Assembly: GCF_001039355.2 (NCBI RefSeq)
Contig: NW_019775887.1
Location: 64,001-113,949 of the forward strand
From: Lingula anatina
Lineage: Eukaryota > Brachiopoda > Lingulata > Lingulida > Lingulidae
Reading direction: 5' to 3'
DNA: 49,949 nucleotides
Part shown: positions 46,593 to 49,949 of the stretch, piece after piece
How the letters are laid out: the number at the start of each line of letters is the position of its first letter
How positions within the stretch are numbered: the stretch's first letter is position 1
Position numbers and translations under genes: made by a program
Notes under the pieces: model-generated
The model's database searches: none
The model's input: the letters and a program-made list of their open reading frames with translations, nothing else
Told to the model about the DNA's origin: nothing

Positions 46593-46996
46593 GAAGTTAC
46601 ATAAAACAACTTTACCACAACAATAACTGAACAAAATGAAACCTTAACTAAAAGGTAGAAATAAACATTAAGAAGTCATTTGCTTCATTACAAGAAAAGA
46701 AATGGGTTGCATTTTAGTCAAACAAAAGCAATTTACCAAAATTACATCGTAGTCCTCTTTTATTTCCGGTTATATAGTTAAATTAACTAGATGCGATGTC
46801 AATACATAAAATAAAATGTCTAACATCAAGATATCATACCAACAATGTTTATCACAGTTTTGCTAAAATGTACGATATCTACATTAAAATAGTGTTACTA
46901 CAATGGCATTTAACAATATACTATAGGTTCATATCTTTAACTAGATTGAATAAGTATGACCGATCTTAAGGCTCATGCTCAACAAAACTATCATCT

Positions 46997-47178
46997 ACAT
47001 AGATCGATTCAACTCTGCTGGAACTCATGCTGAATGCAAGCAGATTAACACTCCTCTTCTTGTTTCCAATGTACTAGTGTAAACACCCGCTTTTTGTATT
47101 CTACGCAGCAGGAGGCACATTAATCTGTTAATCTGATTGCATTCAGCAAGAGTCCTCACAGAGTTGGATCAATCTATG
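46997..47178. repeat. inverted repeat with ~53-bp arms
   Basis: Left arm 46997-47050 and right arm 47126-47178 are reverse complements at roughly 85% identity; perfectly shared cores include GCTGAATGCAA and CAGATTAACA. The loop is about 75 bp. Probably a small transposon; if transcribed it would fold. Confidence 0.8.
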
Positions 47179-48340
47179 AAGGATAGTTTAATTGGGCACC
47201 AGTCCTTATTTCAACAGCGGCACCCCATAGCGCCAATAATGACCACTCGGGCATGGGTTACATGCAAGATTAGGCGCCCCGTGATCATCAGTTATGGTGT
47301 TGAGCGAATTGAGCTGGAAAGCAGCACACTTAGAATATAAAGGACTTCCCTGAAGCAACAATTTAATGATATAGTTTACATACACACAAAGAGCTACTTC
47401 ATGCAAGCTTTTTGCATGCTACAAATGCTCAAGTTTGCAGAAATTTGGACCAAAAAAATTTTTCTTTCCAAATTGTGTGGAACTAGGAGTAATCGATGTT
47501 AGGAAGGGTCATGCAAATACTTGGTAGCAACTAAAGGTTTGAAAAAATAATACAGCAGCTACATTAAATACAGTTTTTTGTAGCAAATAGAATTATTCTG
47601 CAATTAAGCTTTATATATCTATATACTCTGACGGAAGACAATATTACAAAACCACTTTACAAAGAATTACAATCAACATGTCATTAGTTGAGTAGCGTAA
47701 CATCTAATAAGTCTTTTAAAAACACCCTTTAGACTACTGAAACCAGAAAATTTTCTAATATTTCAATTTTCTAGTGATCTTATGGAAATATTTGTTTTAG
47801 CATTCAAACACACAAAACTGTTTGCAACTAGTACCACAAAATAATGTTGATCAAATCACTTGATATAACTAATACGTGTATATTTGTTCGCTTTGCATGA
47901 TTATATTCTAACATTTGTGACCTACTAAATCTATGGCAATAGGCAAATAGTTACATGATTTATTTTTAAAAATAAACTTAACCAAACTTAATGACAAATT
48001 TAGTACAATCATGCATGTTTCTGGGTACAAACATCTCAAGAGCAATGCATGAAGTTTTGTCAATCACATTTGTGACTGGAATAATTTCCTGAAAATCTAT
48101 ATCATTTTTAACATCTTTAATTTAATGGAAGCAATGAAGACATCTTCCTATACAGCAGCTGTTCTTAAGAGGGTTTGGAGATATAGTAGTTAGAACAAAG
48201 TGATGGGTTTGTCAAAATCTTTAAAAAAAAAGTGACCATGAAGTGGTTGTCTAAATTAGTTGTCATAAGCTGTGTCTCTAGTCAAGCTGGGCCCACCTAA
48301 GTCACAACAACTCATCCCAGCATGCCATCTGATTATATTC

Positions 48341-48467
48341 ACAGGGATGAGACTGCCACTTAGTTGAAAACGTTGCGTGGGTCCAGGGGGCCTGCCTGGG
48401 CCAATGACATTTTTGGCTCCCAAAAACTCCAAAATTTGCCGATAGTCGGAAAAAATCTCATCCCTGT
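48341..48467. mobile_element. 127-bp repeat with ACAGGGATGAGA inverted ends
   Basis: Starts ACAGGGATGAGA and ends TCTCATCCCTGT. The inside contains GTCCAGGGGGCCTGCCTGGG and a TCCCAAAAACTCC phrase. Matches the general look of short non-autonomous elements common in marine invertebrates; family not named. Confidence 0.7.
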
Positions 48468-49122
48468 ATTCAGCTAACTAGTGGAATATAAAAATCTAAC
48501 TCTGTGTTACTTGCTGTTATAAAAATGGTGTTGGGTGAGGCAACAAAGGAATCATAGCTTTGTTACTATGGTGTTTTTTATCTTATGTGGATGACCCACT
48601 GGAGTTGGATCACAGTGAAATAGGTCAAACCAACTTGACTGGAAAAAATATCACATCAGTGATGTTGTGCTTGTTGTCAGATACATCATGTTCTAAAAGT
48701 CAAATAAAGTAGAGAAAAATACATCAAATAGTTCACACTATAATCATAATGCCTCAGTATCACCTTATTCTAAGCCAAGTTTCAGAGCTTATAGGAAAAC
48801 TACCCGCCAGAACAGCTACTTTGTCCCAGAGAAAATTAAATTTCTTTGTAACTACATGAAATGTATGTAAGATGATCTCTTCCACTTTAAAGCTAACTGG
48901 AGGCCCATTATCTCATTCTGTAGGCTTAATTCCTCAAGGCTCTCCAAAGTACAGATTTTCAGGTATAAGAATGTTGTATAAACACCAGTGGATTGTTCTG
49001 TTGGCAAACGCACAAATGCCTAGGAAAATTATCAATTCAATATCAACAAAGTGAATTGTTCTCTCTATAATTATAGCTCTATTAATGCATGGTATATTGT
49101 TTATTAAAATTATTTTGTTATA

Positions 49123-49300
49123 AGATCTGATACTCCAGGTAATTTCTAAGAAGATTTAATACTCAGGGTAATTTTCCAATAGGTTCTGATACTAAGGGTA
49201 CTTTTTCTGAATCAGTAGGTTCTGACTTTAGAGGTCATTTCCAATAAGCTCTGATATTCAGGGTAAATTCCCAGTAGGTTTTGGTAGGCAGGGTGCTATA
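49123..49300. repeat. ~30-bp degenerate minisatellite, six units
   Basis: Units begin at about 49123, 49152, 49181, 49217, 49247 and 49276, each resembling AGGTTCTGATACTCAGGGTA followed by ATTTTCCAAT. One unit is six bases longer. Confidence 0.8.
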
Positions 49301-49949
49301 TTTCACCCAAAGGAACAGCTAATAAAAAATGCAGTCTCATTCAAGCGCTCTATCAGGTTAACTGATTTCCAATCAGTTCTGAGAAATCTGTCTACTGATT
49401 CCTAGATTACTTGACATTGAAGCCAGAGAGCATCTATGAAGGCATTTACTCCCAAAACAAAGCTGATAAACCGAATCTCCCAAAGCAATGTTTTGTTGGT
49501 AGTACCTGACAAGGTTGATATACAAGTTTTCAAAAGTGAGTTGGAATATGTTACGTAGTATGTTTTGTAATTGATCAGTGTTGAAAATAATAGGACTTAA
49601 AATGTTGAGCTTTTTTTTTTGGTGTTTGGTAAGGTTGGTACCATTATCAAAATATTAAAAACTTTCCTTCTGTATGGTTCAATGTAAAAAGATGGCATAA
49701 ATATCACACACGGCTTTTTGTGGCAAAATACACTGAGTCACCTTAAACAGGGTCTACATCTTTCTCCTTTTTTTTTTGGCTTTTTTCAATCTCTTACTTT
49801 AAGGCAATGACATGTTTACACACTTCAAAGTCATATGCTTCAGTAACAAAATATATCTGGGCACCTATTACTTGTCTCTATAGCAGCATTCACACAAACC
49901 ATCTTCAGACTGAAAAGCAGCCAAACTTGTGTTATCAGATGTGTGAATG

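Larger units (their letters stand above)
47341..49949. other. non-coding, possible 3' UTR or intergenic DNA
   Basis: A+T-rich with no recognisable exon on either strand. Contains the element at 48341-48467 and the minisatellite at 49123-49300. The texture (few repeats, no splice-bounded frames) fits a long 3' UTR but is not proof. Confidence 0.4.

Noticed and set aside
1-49949. tRNA, rRNA or other structured RNA genes
   Set aside because: I looked for cloverleaf boxes and conserved rRNA or snRNA words and recognised none; a covariance-model scan would be needed to exclude them.

Overview
The window is nuclear DNA from an animal, most likely a marine invertebrate. It is A+T-rich, has short exons with GT-AG introns, contains abundant transposon debris and microsatellites, and carries animal gene families. 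The species cannot be fixed from the sequence. The palindromic octamer TAGGCCTA is strikingly frequent. Three stretches of N (2840-3823, 18942, 24479-24593) mark assembly breaks.

Layout. (1) 1033-2576, minus: the 3' five exons of TIMM21, a mitochondrial presequence-translocase subunit; its 5' end is lost in or beyond the first gap. (2) 5515-11925, plus: a complete eight-exon SLC43-family transporter, closest to SLC43A3 (557 codons, all intron phases agree), arranged head-to-head with TIMM21. (3) 13564-24131: a ~5.2-5.4 kb block present twice in direct orientation, joined by a single N, each copy carrying the first two exons of a small PLAC8-family gene. The only third exon is at 26080-26127. 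A third, partial and apparently identical copy (24594-25757) follows the 115-N gap. These look at least partly like unmerged haplotypes or unmerged contig ends. One copy carries a 229-bp MITE that the other lacks. (4) 27033-44490, minus: a tandem cluster of secreted trypsin-like serine proteases with a C-terminal PAN/apple-like domain: two full six-exon genes (A, 27033-30705; B, 35102-41586) and two decayed partial copies (31497-32225; 43469-44490). Gene B has lost the ancestral AG acceptor of exon 4, and a LINE has inserted about 145 bp upstream of its start codon. (5) 44491-49949: no recognisable coding exon; it holds a foldback element built of 16-bp units, several inverted-repeat elements and a minisatellite, and perhaps a long 3' UTR of a minus-strand gene that starts off the right edge.

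The genes do not form one pathway. TIMM21 is a mitochondrial housekeeping gene, the SLC43 protein is a plasma-membrane facilitator of small metabolites, PLAC8 is a small cysteine-rich protein, and the protease cluster is an expanding secreted family. The most informative signals are evolutionary: filled and empty insertion sites readable by comparing paralogous copies inside the window, a splice site lost in one paralogue, and long inverted repeats in introns. I found no convincing novel multi-gene system; the least familiar object is the 16-bp-unit foldback element at 44666-45682.
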